Below are positions 21,526 to 21,907 of a stretch of 21,907 nt of DNA, piece after piece. Position 1 is the first letter of the stretch. Each line of letters opens with the position of its first letter. The stretch comes from a virus, in IMG/VR virus record IMGVR_UViG_3300020187_000254, positions 1 through 21,907 of that record; one strand, 5' to 3'. The position numbers and the translations under genes were made by a program. The notes under the pieces are model-generated. The model saw only the letters and a list, made by a program, of their open reading frames with translations, searched no databases and was not told the origin of the DNA.

Positions 21526-21685
21526 TATCAATCCTCGCTTTTCTATCTAACATTGCCCCTATAAACTTTTGTATTGCCCTTATATCTTTAACCGTAAAAT
21601 CTTTTTTAAGTTGGACGGAGGCTGTTGCTGTGTTCAGCCCTATTTCAAATAGTTCTTTAGGTTTTTTTTCTGTTAGGTTAGTCAT
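21518..21685 (-). CDS. Unknown 55-residue basic protein
   Basis: The frame starts at ATG 21685 behind GGAG and overlaps the gene before by 8 nt (ATGACTAA). It encodes MTNLTEKKPKELFEIGLNTA, ATASVQLKKDFTVKDIRAIQ-like helical sequence, and ends LDRKARIDNG. The amphipathic helix KDIRAIQKFIGAMLDRKA (about 33-50) is the main feature. It fills the space between metallophosphoesterase and the 72-residue gene without gaps, which supports it. Confidence 0.68.
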   Translation of the reverse strand: MTNLTEKKPKELFEIGLNTATASVQLKKDFTVKDIRAIQKFIGAMLDRKARIDNG

Positions 21686-21907
21686 TTTTTTCTCCATTAA
21701 TGCGATCAGGGTTGACGGTCACTCTGCTGTCCTCGCCATATTCTTCTGAAAGAACTACGCAAGTCATAGATCGTGATGAACCAAATCCCGAACTTGCGTG
21801 CCAGCTATCTGGATTTGCCAACACATTCCACACCTCAAAGACCATGCCCCCCTGCTCATGCACTTTTTTATGATGAAGGTGACCCAGCCATCCAAACCGA
21901 TACTTAG
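21678..21907 (-). CDS. Metallophosphoesterase (calcineurin-like), C-terminal part
   Basis: The frame is open to the right edge, so only the last 75 residues are seen; an in-frame GTG at 21863 is not the true start. KYRFGWLGHLHHKKVHEQGG contains the GHLHH block (about 21884-21870), the metal-binding GHxH motif that ends the catalytic domain of calcineurin-like phosphoesterases. The following WNVLANPDSWHASSGFGSSR and SMTCVVLSEEYG match the C-terminal beta strands of a phage branch of this family (PSL..SW...SG pattern). Such phage enzymes lie among replication or nucleotide genes and may act as DNA exonuclease or phosphodiesterase. The substrate cannot be told from this part. Confidence 0.7.
   Translation of the reverse strand, partial: KYRFGWLGHLHHKKVHEQGGMVFEVWNVLANPDSWHASSGFGSSRSMTCVVLSEEYGEDSRVTVNPDRINGEKND

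Overview
The window is a contiguous piece of a tailed double-stranded DNA phage (or prophage) genome with siphovirus architecture. It encodes terminase, portal, scaffold, a P22-type coat protein, head-tail connectors, a tail tube, frameshifted tail chaperones, a tape measure and a J-like tail-tip protein. Strong Shine-Dalgarno sites, a lambda-type Q antiterminator with a matching late promoter and terminator, and a T4-type lysozyme point to a gammaproteobacterial host. The distal tail protein carries sequence typical of marine and cyanophage fibres, so an aquatic host is likely; both host statements are inferences. No integrase or CI-type repressor is visible, so lifestyle cannot be decided from this window.

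Layout, reading the minus strand from right to left. At the right edge is the C-terminus of a metallophosphoesterase, then two small unknown genes and Q (21907-20781), joined by 8-nt overlaps. Next come a consensus sigma70 promoter (TTGACA, 17 bp, TTTAAT) and an intrinsic terminator about 45-65 nt further on, a pR'-tR' arrangement (20753-20653). Endolysin and holin follow (20545-19930), and then an array of six short direct repeats (19924-19776). The minus strand then has no genes for 2.8 kb and resumes with TerS, TerL, portal, scaffold, coat, connectors, tail tube, chaperones, tape measure and tail tip (16955-1), the last gene running off the left edge.

In the 2.8-kb gap lies a separate plus-strand operon of eleven small genes (17085-19750). 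It has its own promoter region, an internal terminator and two terminators at its end. It encodes an ArdA-type antirestriction DNA mimic, two small membrane proteins, an XRE/Cro-like regulator and seven unrecognised small proteins. Because pR' transcription must cross this module in antisense to reach terS, unless terS has its own promoter, the module looks like an early anti-defence cassette nested in the late transcription unit.

The most unusual signal is the repeat TAGATCGAGGT (minus-strand sense; ACCTCGATCTA on plus). Six copies cluster between the convergent holin and XRE operons. Further copies lie elsewhere in the same orientation; one serves as the ribosome-binding site of the tail chaperone gene and shares 19 of 20 bases with the array unit behind the holin stop codon. 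Other notable points are an A-AAT-TTT frameshift site, a GNAT gene inside the tail-tip cassette, a 400-bp untranslated gap with a terminator and three hairpins before scaffold-capsid, and a capsid gene followed by a strand-specific terminator.
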